Shown piece by piece: positions 19,760 to 29,186 of a stretch of 63,206 bases of DNA; positions within the stretch are counted from its first letter, which is position 1, and each line of letters starts with the position of its first letter. This stretch comes from Flavimaricola sp. GTDB taxonomy: Bacteria > Pseudomonadota > Alphaproteobacteria > Rhodobacterales > Rhodobacteraceae. A model generated the notes under the pieces. That model made no database searches and was not told the DNA's origin. It was given only the letters and a program-made list of their open reading frames with translations. Position numbers and translations under genes: made by a program. The stretch lies in assembly GCA_029255105.1 (NCBI GenBank), contig JAQWWH010000039.1, positions 1 to 63,206 of the forward strand, written 5' to 3'.

Positions 19760-20686
19760 ATGGACCGCCGTATCAAGTTTCGCCATCTGGACGCCTTCGT
19801 CGCCATCGCCCGGGCCAAAAGCCTCAAGCGGGGTGCCTTTCAGATCAACCTGAGCCAGCCCGCGATGTCCAAGACGCTGAAGGATCTTGAAGGCATCCTA
19901 GGCACCACCCTGATGGAGCGGGACCGCTCTGGCGTGCGCCTCACCGCACAGGGAGAGGTGTTCCTGCACTATGCCGAGCAGAGCATTGCCGCCCTGCAAC
20001 ATGGCCTGACCAATATCGAAAGCCTTGGCAAAGGCACCGCCGTGCCGCTGTCCGTCGGGGCGATGCCGTCGGTCGCGGCGCAGTTCCTGCCCGAGGCGAT
20101 GGCCGAGTTTCGCGACATTTCGCCCGATACAGTGCTGCATATCGAAGAAGGGCCGCACAGCTTTCTGGTGGACCGGTTGCGGCGCGGGGCGCTGGATCTG
20201 GCGGTGGGGCGGTTGGGCCTGCCCGAGACGATGGTGGGGCTGACATTTACCCAACTATATTCCGAAAGCGTCGTCTTTGCCGTGGCGCCGGATCATCCGC
20301 TGGTCCACAAACCCGATCTGACGGCGATCAACGATCACCTTGTCGTCTATCCCCCAAAGGATGCGGCCATCCGGCCCCTTGTCGCCCGGTTCCTGATCAG
20401 CCAGGGCGTGGCGCTGTTTGACCGGCGGATCGAAAGCACGTCGATGGCCATCGGGCGGGCGCTGGCCCTTGGCCCCGGACGGGCGGTCTGGGTCATCTCG
20501 CGCGGGGTGGTGGCGGCGGATGTGGCGGCCGGGCATCTGGTCATCCTTGACATTGATACTTTGCCCACCGCTGGCCCCGTGGGGATCATGTCGCGTGCAG
20601 ATGCAGACCTGTCGGCGACGGCGCGCCTGTTCAGCCGGATTCTGAAAGACAGGGGCGAGGCGCAGGGCAATCCGGCAGGGCTGTGA
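19760..20686 (+). CDS. pcaQ: LysR-family regulator of protocatechuate catabolism
   Basis: A 308-residue LysR-type regulator. The N-terminal helix-turn-helix (IKFRHLDAFVAIARAKSLKRGAFQINLSQPAMSKTLKDLE) and the effector domain starting around PLSVGAMPSVAAQFLPEAMAEF resemble PcaQ of rhizobia, which activates pca genes in response to beta-carboxy-cis,cis-muconate. It is divergent from pobA and pcaCHG, the genes it most likely controls. Assignment as PcaQ rather than another LysR protein rests on N-terminal similarity plus context. Confidence 0.85.
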   Translation: MDRRIKFRHLDAFVAIARAKSLKRGAFQINLSQPAMSKTLKDLEGILGTTLMERDRSGVRLTAQGEVFLHYAEQSIAALQHGLTNIESLGKGTAVPLSVGAMPSVAAQFLPEAMAEFRDISPDTVLHIEEGPHSFLVDRLRRGALDLAVGRLGLPETMVGLTFTQLYSESVVFAVAPDHPLVHKPDLTAINDHLVVYPPKDAAIRPLVARFLISQGVALFDRRIESTSMAIGRALALGPGRAVWVISRGVVAADVAAGHLVILDIDTLPTAGPVGIMSRADADLSATARLFSRILKDRGEAQGNPAGL

Positions 20687-20695
20687 CGCGTGACA

Positions 20696-20728
20696 AAATT
20701 AATTGCTATGCATGTGAACAATTAATTT
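20696..20728. promoter_or_regulatory. A/T-rich 10-base inverted repeat upstream of the crotonase gene
   Basis: AAATTAATTG (20696-20705) is inverted as CAATTAATTT (20719-20728) around ATGCAT-containing spacer. It is followed by TATATAA. The whole stretch is unusually A/T-rich and lies 40 bases before the crotonase start, so it could be operator plus promoter for the downstream CoA-pathway genes. It could also serve as the pcaQ terminator. Confidence 0.4.
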
Positions 20729-20769
20729 ATATAACAAAGTCGAAGTGTGGATGACGGCAGGGGGCTGGA

Positions 20770-21552
20770 ATGCCAGAAGGCGGCTTTACCGCGGATGTGA
20801 TCCGCATAGAACGCGACGGCGCGCTGGCGATCCTGATATTTGACCGTCCGGCCAAGCGCAATGCGATGAACGACGACCTTGTCGATGCATTGGATGCGTT
20901 TTTCTCAAACATTCCCAAGGATGTACGGGCCGTGGTCCTGTATGGTGAGGGCGGGCATTTCTGCTCGGGCCTTGATCTGTCAGAGCATCGCCACCGGTCA
21001 CCCGAAGAGACGGTCTACCATTCGCGCAACTGGCACCGTGTTGCCGACCTGATCGAATTTGGCGGCGTGCCGGTGGTGGCAGCCCTGACCGGCGCTGTGA
21101 TCGGCGGCGGGCTTGAGATTGCGGCAGCCGCCCATGTGCGGGTGGCAGAGCCTTCGGTCCGGTTCCAACTGCCCGAAGGGCGGCGCGGTATCTTTGTCGG
21201 CGGGGGCGCCACCGTGCGTGTCGGTCGGCTGCTTGGCCCCGATCGTATGCGCGAGATGATGTTGACCGGGCGCAGCTACGGTGCAGAGGAAGGGGTGACC
21301 CTTGGCCTTGCGCATTATGCGGTAGGCGAGGGCGAGGCCCTGGCCAAGGCCAAAGAGCTTGCCTTGCGGATCGCCGAGAACGCGCCGTTTTCCAACTATC
21401 TGATGATCAACGCAATATCGCGGATCAACGACATGTCGCGCAGCGATGGCCTGTTCATGGAAAGCCTGTCGGCCGCCATGTCCCAGACCACCCCTGATGC
21501 GACGGAGGGTTTACAAGCCTTTCTGGAAAAGCGACCACCTAGATTCAGGTGA
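20770..21552 (+). CDS. Crotonase / enoyl-CoA hydratase-family protein
   Basis: A 260-residue crotonase-fold protein. The oxyanion-hole segments are present: HFCSGLDLSEH and TGAVIGGGLEIAAAAHVRVAE. The positions of the catalytic glutamates of true hydratases are not both evident, so it could be a hydratase, lyase or isomerase. It opens a block with a TRAP transporter, SDR, MarR regulator and acyl-CoA dehydrogenase, suggesting side-chain degradation of an aromatic or alicyclic acid as CoA thioester. No CoA ligase gene is present in the block. Confidence 0.85.
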   Translation: MPEGGFTADVIRIERDGALAILIFDRPAKRNAMNDDLVDALDAFFSNIPKDVRAVVLYGEGGHFCSGLDLSEHRHRSPEETVYHSRNWHRVADLIEFGGVPVVAALTGAVIGGGLEIAAAAHVRVAEPSVRFQLPEGRRGIFVGGGATVRVGRLLGPDRMREMMLTGRSYGAEEGVTLGLAHYAVGEGEALAKAKELALRIAENAPFSNYLMINAISRINDMSRSDGLFMESLSAAMSQTTPDATEGLQAFLEKRPPRFR

Positions 21553-21622
21553 GATGAGGGCAGGGAGAGCCCTTTTGTAAAAGTGTCTGCAACGTCTACT
21601 AAATGACCCTTGGGAGGATACC

Positions 21623-22657
21623 ATGAAAAGACGGACCCTACTTTCGACCATCGCAGCAGGTGCGCTGGCGCTGACGGCCCTTCCGGCTGCAGCCCAGGAA
21701 GTGACCCTGCGCCTGCACCAGTTCTTGCCGCCAATGGCAACTGTGCCTGCCCAGATACTTGTGCCCTGGGGCGAAGGCCTGACCGAAGCCTCGGACGGCC
21801 GCATCGTGGTCCAGCACTTTGACGCCATGTCCCTTGGCGGTCGCCCCGGCGACCTGCTGGACCAGGCACGCGACGGTGTTGTCGATCTGTCGATGACGCT
21901 GGTGGGCTACACCCCCGGCCGCTTTCCCCGCAGCGAAGTGTTCGAACTGCCCTTCATGATGACCGACCCTGTCGCCACGGCTCTGGCCTTCTGGCAGATG
22001 GTCGAGTCTGACTTTCAGGACAGCGAATACGCCGATGTGAAGATCCTTGGGGCATGGGTCCATGGCCCCGGCGTGATCCACACCGCGGACCCGGTCAATA
22101 CCCTTGAGGATATGCAGGGCAAGACCGTGCGCGGTCCGACCCGCGTCATCAACGACCTGCTGTCCGAGCTTGGGGCGACCCCTGTCGGCATGCCGCTGCC
22201 CGCTGTCCCCGAGGCGCTGTCCAAGGGTGTCATCAACGGCACCGTGATCCCGTGGGAGGTCACGCCTTCGGTTCGTCTGACCGAGCTTGTCACCAACCAT
22301 ACCGAGTTCTCGGGGGCCGAGGCGCTGTATACAGCGACCATCGTTCTGGCGATGAACAAGGACCGCTACGAGGCGCTTCCCGATGATCTGCGGGCAATCC
22401 TCGACGAGCAGTCGGGCGCGGCGCTGTCCACCTTTGCCGCCCAGGTCATGTATGACTACGACGCCCCCGGTCGGGACATCGCGGTCGCTGCTGGCAACAA
22501 CATCATCACGCTGGACGAGGCTGAAGTTGCCCGCTGGAAAGAGGCCTCCTTGCCGGTCATCGCCCGCTGGGTGGCCGAGATGGACGCCCAGGGTATCGAC
22601 GGTCAGGCCCTGATCGACGAAGCCCTCGAGCGGATCGCGGCCAACTCGGCGATGTAA
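21623..22657 (+). CDS. dctP: TRAP transporter substrate-binding protein (DctP family)
   Basis: A 344-residue periplasmic binding protein with signal peptide MKRRTLLSTIAAGALALTAL ending at AAAQE. The DctP ligand-binding arginine segment is MQGKTVRGPTRVINDLL, and PWEVTPSVRLTELVTNHTEF is the second conserved region. It captures an organic acid and hands it to DctQM. Position among aromatic catabolic genes suggests an aromatic or phenylpropanoid acid. GGGAGGATACC gives a strong ribosome site. Confidence 0.92.
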   Translation: MKRRTLLSTIAAGALALTALPAAAQEVTLRLHQFLPPMATVPAQILVPWGEGLTEASDGRIVVQHFDAMSLGGRPGDLLDQARDGVVDLSMTLVGYTPGRFPRSEVFELPFMMTDPVATALAFWQMVESDFQDSEYADVKILGAWVHGPGVIHTADPVNTLEDMQGKTVRGPTRVINDLLSELGATPVGMPLPAVPEALSKGVINGTVIPWEVTPSVRLTELVTNHTEFSGAEALYTATIVLAMNKDRYEALPDDLRAILDEQSGAALSTFAAQVMYDYDAPGRDIAVAAGNNIITLDEAEVARWKEASLPVIARWVAEMDAQGIDGQALIDEALERIAANSAM

Positions 22658-22704
22658 GAGCGCCAGTGTCACGGCCACCTGAGGTTGGCCTGACCCTGGC
22701 GACG

Positions 22705-22729
22705 GACCGGGCGCTGCCGGCGCCCGGTC
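22705..22729 (+). terminator. Intercistronic hairpin between dctP and dctQ
   Basis: GACCGGGCGC (22705-22714) pairs perfectly with GCGCCCGGTC (22720-22729) around a five-base loop. As with the hairpin after xylF, it follows a binding-protein gene and has no T-run. It probably protects dctP mRNA or partly terminates. Confidence 0.6.
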
Positions 22730-22751
22730 GACCCTCAACCCCTTCGAAAGC

Positions 22752-23279
22752 ATGGACATGTACAGCCTTCTGACCAAAGTGGCGGATTTCATTGCCCGCG
22801 CGATGGCCTATGTCGGCGGCGCGACGCTGATCGCGCTGGTCGTGATGACCTGCATCTCAATCGCGGGGCGGACCCTTGTGCCCTTTGGGTTCAGCCCGGT
22901 GAAGGGCGATTTTGAATGGATCGAGATCGGCGTCGGCTTTGCCATTTTTGCCTTTCTGCCCTGGTGCCAGTTGCAGCGGGGCCATGCGGCGGTTGACCTG
23001 TTCGAGCCGGTCTTTCCCAAGGCGATGAACCGCGTCATCGATCTGATCGTCGACATCGGCATGTTTGCTGCCGCCACCATCATCGCATGGCGGCTGTGGC
23101 TGGGCATGCTGGACAAGCACCGCTACGGCGAGACGACGTTCATCCTGCAATTCCCGGTCTGGACCGCCTATGCGGCCGGACTTGTCGGGGCGGTGGCCTT
23201 TGCGGTCGTCAGCCTTTACTGCGTCATTCGTTCAGGCCGCCGACTGGTGTTGCCGCGGCTTGAGGGTGAACATGTCTAA
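22752..23279 (+). CDS. dctQ: TRAP transporter small permease (DctQ family)
   Basis: A 175-residue membrane protein with four hydrophobic segments, the DctQ fold. It shows the family segment FEWIEIGVGFAIFAFLPWCQLQRGHAAVDLF in the middle. It forms the membrane part of the TRAP transporter with DctM; the two reading frames overlap by eight bases, indicating coupled translation. Typical length. Confidence 0.92.
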   Translation: MDMYSLLTKVADFIARAMAYVGGATLIALVVMTCISIAGRTLVPFGFSPVKGDFEWIEIGVGFAIFAFLPWCQLQRGHAAVDLFEPVFPKAMNRVIDLIVDIGMFAAATIIAWRLWLGMLDKHRYGETTFILQFPVWTAYAAGLVGAVAFAVVSLYCVIRSGRRLVLPRLEGEHV

Positions 23280-24594
23280 TATCGAACTGGCGATCTGGTC
23301 CTTTCCGGTCCTTTTGTTCCTGATCTTCATGCGCATTCCCATCGCGCTGGCGATGCTGGCCGTGGGCTTTGGGGGCACGTTCCTTGTGACGGGCACGCCC
23401 AACATGACGCTGAACCAGCTCAAGAACCTGACCTTTGGCACGTTTTCCAGCTATTCGCTGTCGATCATCCCCCTGTTCCTGTTGATGGGCCAGTTTGCCA
23501 CCCTGTCGGGTATGTCGGCGTCGCTGTTCCGGGCGGCGGAAAGCTTTCTTGGCCATCGCAAGGGCGGGGTGGCGATGTCGGCCATTGGCGCCTGTGCCGG
23601 TTTCGGCGCGATCTGCGGATCATCGCTCGCCACGGCGGCGACGATGGGGCAGGTGGCTCTGCCAGAGTTGCGGCGCTACGGCTACCCCGGATCGCTGGCC
23701 ACTGGCGCGCTGGCGGCGGGGGGCACCCTTGGCATCCTGATCCCGCCTTCGGTCATTCTGGTTATCTATGCCATCCTGACCGAACAGAACATCGCCAAGC
23801 TGTTCGTGGCCGCGATGATCCCCGGCATTCTGGCAGCGCTGGGCTATATGCTGGCGATTGCCATCTGGGTCCGCGTCTCTCCAAACTCGGCCATGGTGCG
23901 CGAGCGGATCGTCTGGTCCAAGCGGTTGATCGCGCTGGCCAAGGTCTGGCCGGTGCTGACGATCTTTCTGGTCGTCGTGGGCGGCATCTATCTTGGCATC
24001 TTTACCCCGACCGAGGCGGCGGCGGTTGGTGCGGCCGGCACCGGCATCGCGGCCCTTGCATCGGGCCAGATGAGCATGGCCAAGCTGCGCCAGGCGATCC
24101 TTGCCACGGCCTCGTCCACGGCAATGATCTTTCTGATCGTGTTGGGGGCGGGCCTCTACAACGGGTTCCTTGCCCTGACGCAGCTGCCCCAGACCTCGGC
24201 CCTTTGGGTAAGCGAACAAGGGTTTTCCCCTTGGCTGATCCTGACCATCGTCCTGCTGATGTACTTGGCCTTTGGCTGCATCATGGATTCGCTGTCGATG
24301 GTCCTTTTGACTGTCCCGATCATCTATCCGATCATGCTCGCCCTCGACTTTGGGCTGTCGCCCGATGACTTTGGCCTGTGGTTCGGCATTCTGGTGCTGA
24401 TCGTGGTAGAGGTCGGGCTAATCACCCCGCCGGTGGGGATGAACCTGTTTATCATCAACGGGATGGCCCGTGATATCCCGATTGGTCAGACCTTCCGGGG
24501 GGCGCTGCCCTTTGTCACCACCGATATCATCCGGGTGGCCATTCTGGCGTCTTTCCCGTCGATCACGCTCTGGCTGGTCTGGGCGATCTACTAG
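23272..24594 (+). CDS. dctM: TRAP transporter large permease (DctM family)
   Basis: A 440-residue membrane protein with about twelve hydrophobic segments. Family features are FLIFMRIPIALAMLAVGFGG near the N-terminus, CAGFGAICGSSLATAATMGQVALPELRRYGY, and AAGGTLGILIPPSVILVIYAI. It is the Na+-coupled transport subunit working with DctP and DctQ. The ATG at 23272 lies within the end of dctQ; a much longer upstream reading of this frame is an artefact. Confidence 0.94.
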   Translation: MSNIELAIWSFPVLLFLIFMRIPIALAMLAVGFGGTFLVTGTPNMTLNQLKNLTFGTFSSYSLSIIPLFLLMGQFATLSGMSASLFRAAESFLGHRKGGVAMSAIGACAGFGAICGSSLATAATMGQVALPELRRYGYPGSLATGALAAGGTLGILIPPSVILVIYAILTEQNIAKLFVAAMIPGILAALGYMLAIAIWVRVSPNSAMVRERIVWSKRLIALAKVWPVLTIFLVVVGGIYLGIFTPTEAAAVGAAGTGIAALASGQMSMAKLRQAILATASSTAMIFLIVLGAGLYNGFLALTQLPQTSALWVSEQGFSPWLILTIVLLMYLAFGCIMDSLSMVLLTVPIIYPIMLALDFGLSPDDFGLWFGILVLIVVEVGLITPPVGMNLFIINGMARDIPIGQTFRGALPFVTTDIIRVAILASFPSITLWLVWAIY

Positions 24595-24606
24595 GCCATC
24601 GGTGCC

Positions 24607-25374
24607 TTAGCGGGGGGCCATGCGAATGGCCCCGTCAAGGCGGATCACCTCGCCGTTCAGCATCGGATTGTCGATGATGTGACAGACGAGGGCGGCGTAT
24701 TCAGAGGGATCGCCCAGCCGCGACGGAAACGGCACCTGCTGACCAAGCGACGTCTGCACCTCGGGGGGCAGGGTTTCCAAAAGCGGCGTCAGGAACAGGC
24801 CCGGCGCGATGGCGCAGACCCGGATGCCCTTGTCCGCCAGATCGCGGGCCATCGGCAAGGTCATCGAGACGATGCCCCCCTTGGACGCTGCATAGGCGAT
24901 CTGCCCGACCTGCCCGTCATAGGCCGCGACAGAGGCTGTGCTGATGATGACGCCCCTTGCGCCATCTGGACCAACCGCGTCCGCTGCAGCCATCAGGCGG
25001 GCCGCCTGCGAGGCGCAGTTAAAGCTGCCGATCAGGTTCACCCGGATCGTCCGTTCAAACACTTCCGGGTCATGCGCCTCACCGCGTGAAACGGTCTTGG
25101 CCGCCGGTCCGATGCCCGCGCAATTGACCAGAACCCGCAAAGGACCACGCTTTGCCGTGGCGGCGGTCAGGCCCGCCCGGACGCTTTCGGGGTCCGACAC
25201 GTCGACAGCATGGAAGCTGCCGCCGATGGCGGCGGCATGGGCCTCGCCGGCCTCGGCGTTGCGGTCAAAGATCGCCACATGCAGGCCCCGGTCGGCAAGG
25301 GCGCGGGCCGTTGCGGCCCCAAGGCCCGAGGCCCCTCCGGTCACGACAGCGACGGCATCGGTTGCAAAGGTCAT
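24607..25374 (-). CDS. SDR-family 3-hydroxyacyl-CoA dehydrogenase-like protein
   Basis: A 255-residue short-chain dehydrogenase similar in layout to type 2 3-hydroxyacyl-CoA dehydrogenase. The cofactor motif is VVTGGASGLGAATARALADRG, with an aspartate after the second strand (AIFDRN) implying NAD. The catalytic tetrad residues include ISTASVAAYDGQVGQIAYAASKGGI (Ser, YxxxK). Beside the crotonase and acyl-CoA dehydrogenase genes it would supply the hydroxyacyl oxidation step of a beta-oxidation-like route. The gene for the MarR regulator is 12 bases upstream. Confidence 0.85.
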   Translation of the reverse strand: MTFATDAVAVVTGGASGLGAATARALADRGLHVAIFDRNAEAGEAHAAAIGGSFHAVDVSDPESVRAGLTAATAKRGPLRVLVNCAGIGPAAKTVSRGEAHDPEVFERTIRVNLIGSFNCASQAARLMAAADAVGPDGARGVIISTASVAAYDGQVGQIAYAASKGGIVSMTLPMARDLADKGIRVCAIAPGLFLTPLLETLPPEVQTSLGQQVPFPSRLGDPSEYAALVCHIIDNPMLNGEVIRLDGAIRMAPR

Positions 25375-25386
25375 GATCGGGGGGTC

Positions 25387-25887
25387 CTATTCTGCGGTTC
25401 GGCGGATCTTGCGCAGGATGGCCAGCAATTGGTCGCGCTCCTGTGGTGTGACCATGTCAAAGAATGCCTCTTCATGGCGGTGCACCGTGGCCAGCGCGCG
25501 GGCGTAAGTCTCGCGGCCCGCATCGGTGGGGTGAAGGGCCTGCACCCGGCGATCCCCAGGCACGGCAACTCGCTGCACAAGGTGCCGCTGTTCCAACAGG
25601 TCAACGATGGCCACAAGGCCGGACCGTTCAATGCCAAGCTGGCGGGCAAGGTCGCTTTGGCTGATGCCGGGATGCTCTACCGTGACCGAGAGGGCGGAAA
25701 AGACCCGGGCAGACAGGTCGTCGGCGGCCAGCGCCTCGCGGAAGTCCATCTGCAGCAGGATATACACCCGTTTGAGGTTGTAGCCGATCAGCTGGTCAAG
25801 GCTGTTGTCCCCGACTTCGACCCCGGACGCTGCTGCGGACGAGGCGTCAGGCTCTGCCGTTGCCGCGTTGGATGCCGTCCTCGTCAT
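25387..25887 (-). CDS. MarR-family transcriptional regulator
   Basis: A 166-residue MarR-type regulator. The winged helix is about residues 65-130 (HPGISQSDLARQLGIERSGLVAIVDLLEQRHLVQRVAVPGDRRVQALHPT). ATG at 25887 has AGGAGG upstream and is preferred over an earlier in-frame start. It diverges from the acyl-CoA dehydrogenase gene across a perfect palindrome (25940-25954). MarR proteins of hydroxycinnamate pathways respond to aromatic-CoA thioesters; such a ligand is plausible but not shown. Confidence 0.87.
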   Translation of the reverse strand: MTRTASNAATAEPDASSAAASGVEVGDNSLDQLIGYNLKRVYILLQMDFREALAADDLSARVFSALSVTVEHPGISQSDLARQLGIERSGLVAIVDLLEQRHLVQRVAVPGDRRVQALHPTDAGRETYARALATVHRHEEAFFDMVTPQERDQLLAILRKIRRTAE

Positions 25888-25939
25888 GCCGTCCTCCTGA
25901 ACACCCGGCCACATTGTGCAAATTCACTATGCCGGGATT

Positions 25940-25954
25940 GTTTAGCTGCTAAAC
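25940..25954. promoter_or_regulatory. Perfect palindrome, probable MarR operator
   Basis: GTTTAGC-T-GCTAAAC is an exact inverted repeat in the 195-base gap between the divergent MarR and acyl-CoA dehydrogenase genes. Size and symmetry match MarR-family operators. Its A/T-rich surroundings (TTGTTTAG, CTGTTATAC) may hold promoter elements. Confidence 0.6.
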
Positions 25955-26082
25955 TGTTATACAAATCAGCAGCGAAAAGTCCACGTTTCTTCTTTGCCTG
26001 GGCGGACCTGTCCCGGTGCGCGGGCCGCCCTCGCCTTGTCCGGTCAAATGACCACCCTCGCCACGTCAAGGAGGCTTTGACC

Positions 26083-27690
26083 ATGATCCCGTTTGCCGCC
26101 CCGCTTGGGGATATTGAGGCGGCGCTGAGGCTTGCCACAGACGGGCAGGACCTGCCCGATTGGGACGGCGACCTGGCCCGCGAAGTCCTTGGCCATTTCG
26201 CGACCTTCGCCCAATGCGTGCTGGCGCCCATCAATGAAACCGGCGACCGGCAGGGCTGCCGGATCGAGGGGGGGCGGGTCCGCACCCCGGACGGATTTCC
26301 CGCCGCCTATGCGGCCTACGCACGCGACGGCTGGCCCGGACTGACCTTGCCCGAGGCCTTTGGGGGGCAGGCCCTGTCGCCATTGATCGGCGCGGGCGTG
26401 ACCGAAGTCTTTGCCGGGGCGAATATGTCGTTGCAGATGGTGACGGGGCTGGTCGCCGGGGCGGCCCGCACGATCCTTGCCTTTGGCAATCCCGACCAAC
26501 AGGCGCGCTGGCTGCCCCGTCTGGCCTCTGGCGAGATCCTCAACACCATGTGTCTGACCGAACCGGGGGCGGGGTCGGATTTGTCCCGCATCCGGACCCG
26601 GGCAAGGATGGACGGCCCGGTCTGGCGGATCGACGGGGAAAAGACCTTTATCTCGGGCGGGGATCAGGACCTGACCAAGGACATCCTGCATCTCGTCCTC
26701 GCCCGGACGGGCGACGAGGCAGGGGTCAGGGGGCTAAGCCTGTTCCTGTGCCCGTCCCAAAGCGGCCAAGGGCGCAATGCGGTAAAGGTGACCCGGATCG
26801 AGGACAAGATGGGGCTTCATGCCTCGCCCACATGCCACATGGTCTTTGACGGGGCCGAGGCAGAGCTTTTGGGCGCGCCGGGGCAGGGGCTTCGCGCCAT
26901 GTTCACGCTGATGAACCACGCCCGGATCGATGTTGCCCTTCAGGGGGTCGCTCTGGCGAGCCGCGCCCATCATATCGCCTCGACCTATGCCGCCGACAGG
27001 AAGCAGGGCCGGGGGCAAGGTCGGGAACAGGGCCGGGAACAGGGCCAGGCACACCAAGGGCCGGTGACCATCGACCAGCACCCGGCGGTGCGGCGCATGC
27101 TCGAGGAGCAGCGTGCACTGGCGCTGGGCGGGCGGCTGATGTGCCTTGATGCCCTTGTCGCCCTGGAAACCGGGCAGGGGCCGCTGGCGGATTTCCTGAC
27201 GCCTGTCTGCAAGGTCTTTGGCTCGCAGGCCGGTATCTGGGCGGCGGACCTCGGCCTTCAGGTTCTGGGGGGCTACGGCTATCTGGCAGAGTACCGGATG
27301 GAACAGATCTACCGCGACGCCCGTATCACCGCGATCTACGAAGGCACCAATGAGATCCACGCCCTTGCTCTGGCCGGGCGCGGGCTGGCGCAGCCGGGCG
27401 GGGCAGACGCCTTTGAGGCCTATCTTGCCAAAGGGTCAGACCCTGCAACGGTGGCCCGCTGGACCCGGCTGCGGCAGGCTGTGGGGGCTGCCGGCGATGT
27501 CGGTTTGCTGGCCGATGACTTCATGCAGGCCACGGCCCGGTTTGCATGGCTGTCGGCCCTGAACCGGCTGGACGGTACGATGGCAGCAAGCCTGACCAAA
27601 GAGACCTTCGCCCGGATCACCTTTTACGAAGCCTGCATCGGGGCAAAGTTGCCCGAGGCCGGGGGGGCCGCTTGCCTTCAAGGGCCGTAG
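26083..27690 (+). CDS. Acyl-CoA dehydrogenase (with C-terminal extension domain)
   Basis: A 535-residue FAD-dependent acyl-CoA dehydrogenase. MCLTEPGAGSDLSRIRTRA is the acyl-CoA/FAD signature, and GGYGYLAEYRMEQIYRDARI followed by IYEGTNEIHALALAGR is the C-terminal signature with the FAD/CoA contacts. An extra ~130 residues after that give the long form with a C-terminal helical domain. AAGGAGG before the ATG at 26083 fixes the start. Residues ~306-323 contain a repetitive Q/G/R/E insertion (27000-27055) absent from the typical sequence. It fits the first oxidation of an acyl-CoA side chain. Confidence 0.9.
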   Translation: MIPFAAPLGDIEAALRLATDGQDLPDWDGDLAREVLGHFATFAQCVLAPINETGDRQGCRIEGGRVRTPDGFPAAYAAYARDGWPGLTLPEAFGGQALSPLIGAGVTEVFAGANMSLQMVTGLVAGAARTILAFGNPDQQARWLPRLASGEILNTMCLTEPGAGSDLSRIRTRARMDGPVWRIDGEKTFISGGDQDLTKDILHLVLARTGDEAGVRGLSLFLCPSQSGQGRNAVKVTRIEDKMGLHASPTCHMVFDGAEAELLGAPGQGLRAMFTLMNHARIDVALQGVALASRAHHIASTYAADRKQGRGQGREQGREQGQAHQGPVTIDQHPAVRRMLEEQRALALGGRLMCLDALVALETGQGPLADFLTPVCKVFGSQAGIWAADLGLQVLGGYGYLAEYRMEQIYRDARITAIYEGTNEIHALALAGRGLAQPGGADAFEAYLAKGSDPATVARWTRLRQAVGAAGDVGLLADDFMQATARFAWLSALNRLDGTMAASLTKETFARITFYEACIGAKLPEAGGAACLQGP

Positions 27691-27697
27691 CCTTCAG

Positions 27698-27778
27698 GGT
27701 CCAGAGCGCGGGGATCGTGCGAAGGGCATTGCCTAACCGGTCCGATGCTGGCCGGACGGCATGACGCGGCTCTGGACC
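27698..27778. other. Long-range inverted repeat between acyl-CoA dehydrogenase and LPOR genes
   Basis: GGTCCAGAGC (27698-27707) is perfectly inverted as GCTCTGGACC (27769-27778). Allowing a one-base bulge the pairing extends by GCG. The 61-base loop contains a smaller stem GTCCG/CGGAC. The structure ends ~40 bases before the LPOR start and could be a terminator, a leader RNA or an operator pair; no T-run follows. Confidence 0.4.
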
Positions 27779-27813
27779 GCAGACCTCTGGCTGGCCGAAA
27801 AACGTTTAGATAG

Positions 27814-28782
<969 letters not shown>

Positions 28783-28790
28783 GGCCTGCC

Positions 28791-29186
28791 TCAGGACTTT
28801 TCGGGAGCGGCCTCGTCCAGAACCCGGCGGGCGATCCGAAAGCACTCGACCCCCTGAGGGACGCCGCAATAGATGGCGATGACGTGGATGATGGCCCGGA
28901 TCTCTTCCTTGCTGACGCCATTGGTGATGGCGCCTTTCAGGTGCAGCTCCCATTCGTGCATCTTGCCAAGGGCCCCGATCATCGACAGGTTCATCATCGA
29001 CCGGGTCTTTGGGTCGATGACGTCGTCGCCCCAGCCAAATCCCCAGCACCAGGCTGTCATCGCCTCCTGAAAGGGGCGGGTAAAGTCGTCGGCGGCGGCA
29101 AGGTTGCCCTCGACATAGGCCGCGCCAAGGGTGGCCTTGCGTTGTTCCAGTCCTTTGAGAAAAAGGTCCTCGTCAAATGTGCTCAT
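28791..29186 (-). CDS. Carboxymuconolactone decarboxylase-family protein
   Basis: A 131-residue AhpD-like protein. It has the CMD core DVIDPKTRSMMNLSMIGALGKMHEWELHLKGAITNGVSKEEIRAIIHVIAIYCGVPQGVE. Unlike AhpD it has no CxxC pair; the single cysteine is in AIYCGVP. Members decarboxylate carboxymuconolactone or have unknown roles. It ends nine bases from the convergent LPOR gene. ATG at 29186 (MSTFDED) is preferred over an upstream start in poor sequence. The function is uncertain because a better pcaC lies at 18090-18467. Confidence 0.8.
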   Translation of the reverse strand: MSTFDEDLFLKGLEQRKATLGAAYVEGNLAAADDFTRPFQEAMTAWCWGFGWGDDVIDPKTRSMMNLSMIGALGKMHEWELHLKGAITNGVSKEEIRAIIHVIAIYCGVPQGVECFRIARRVLDEAAPEKS

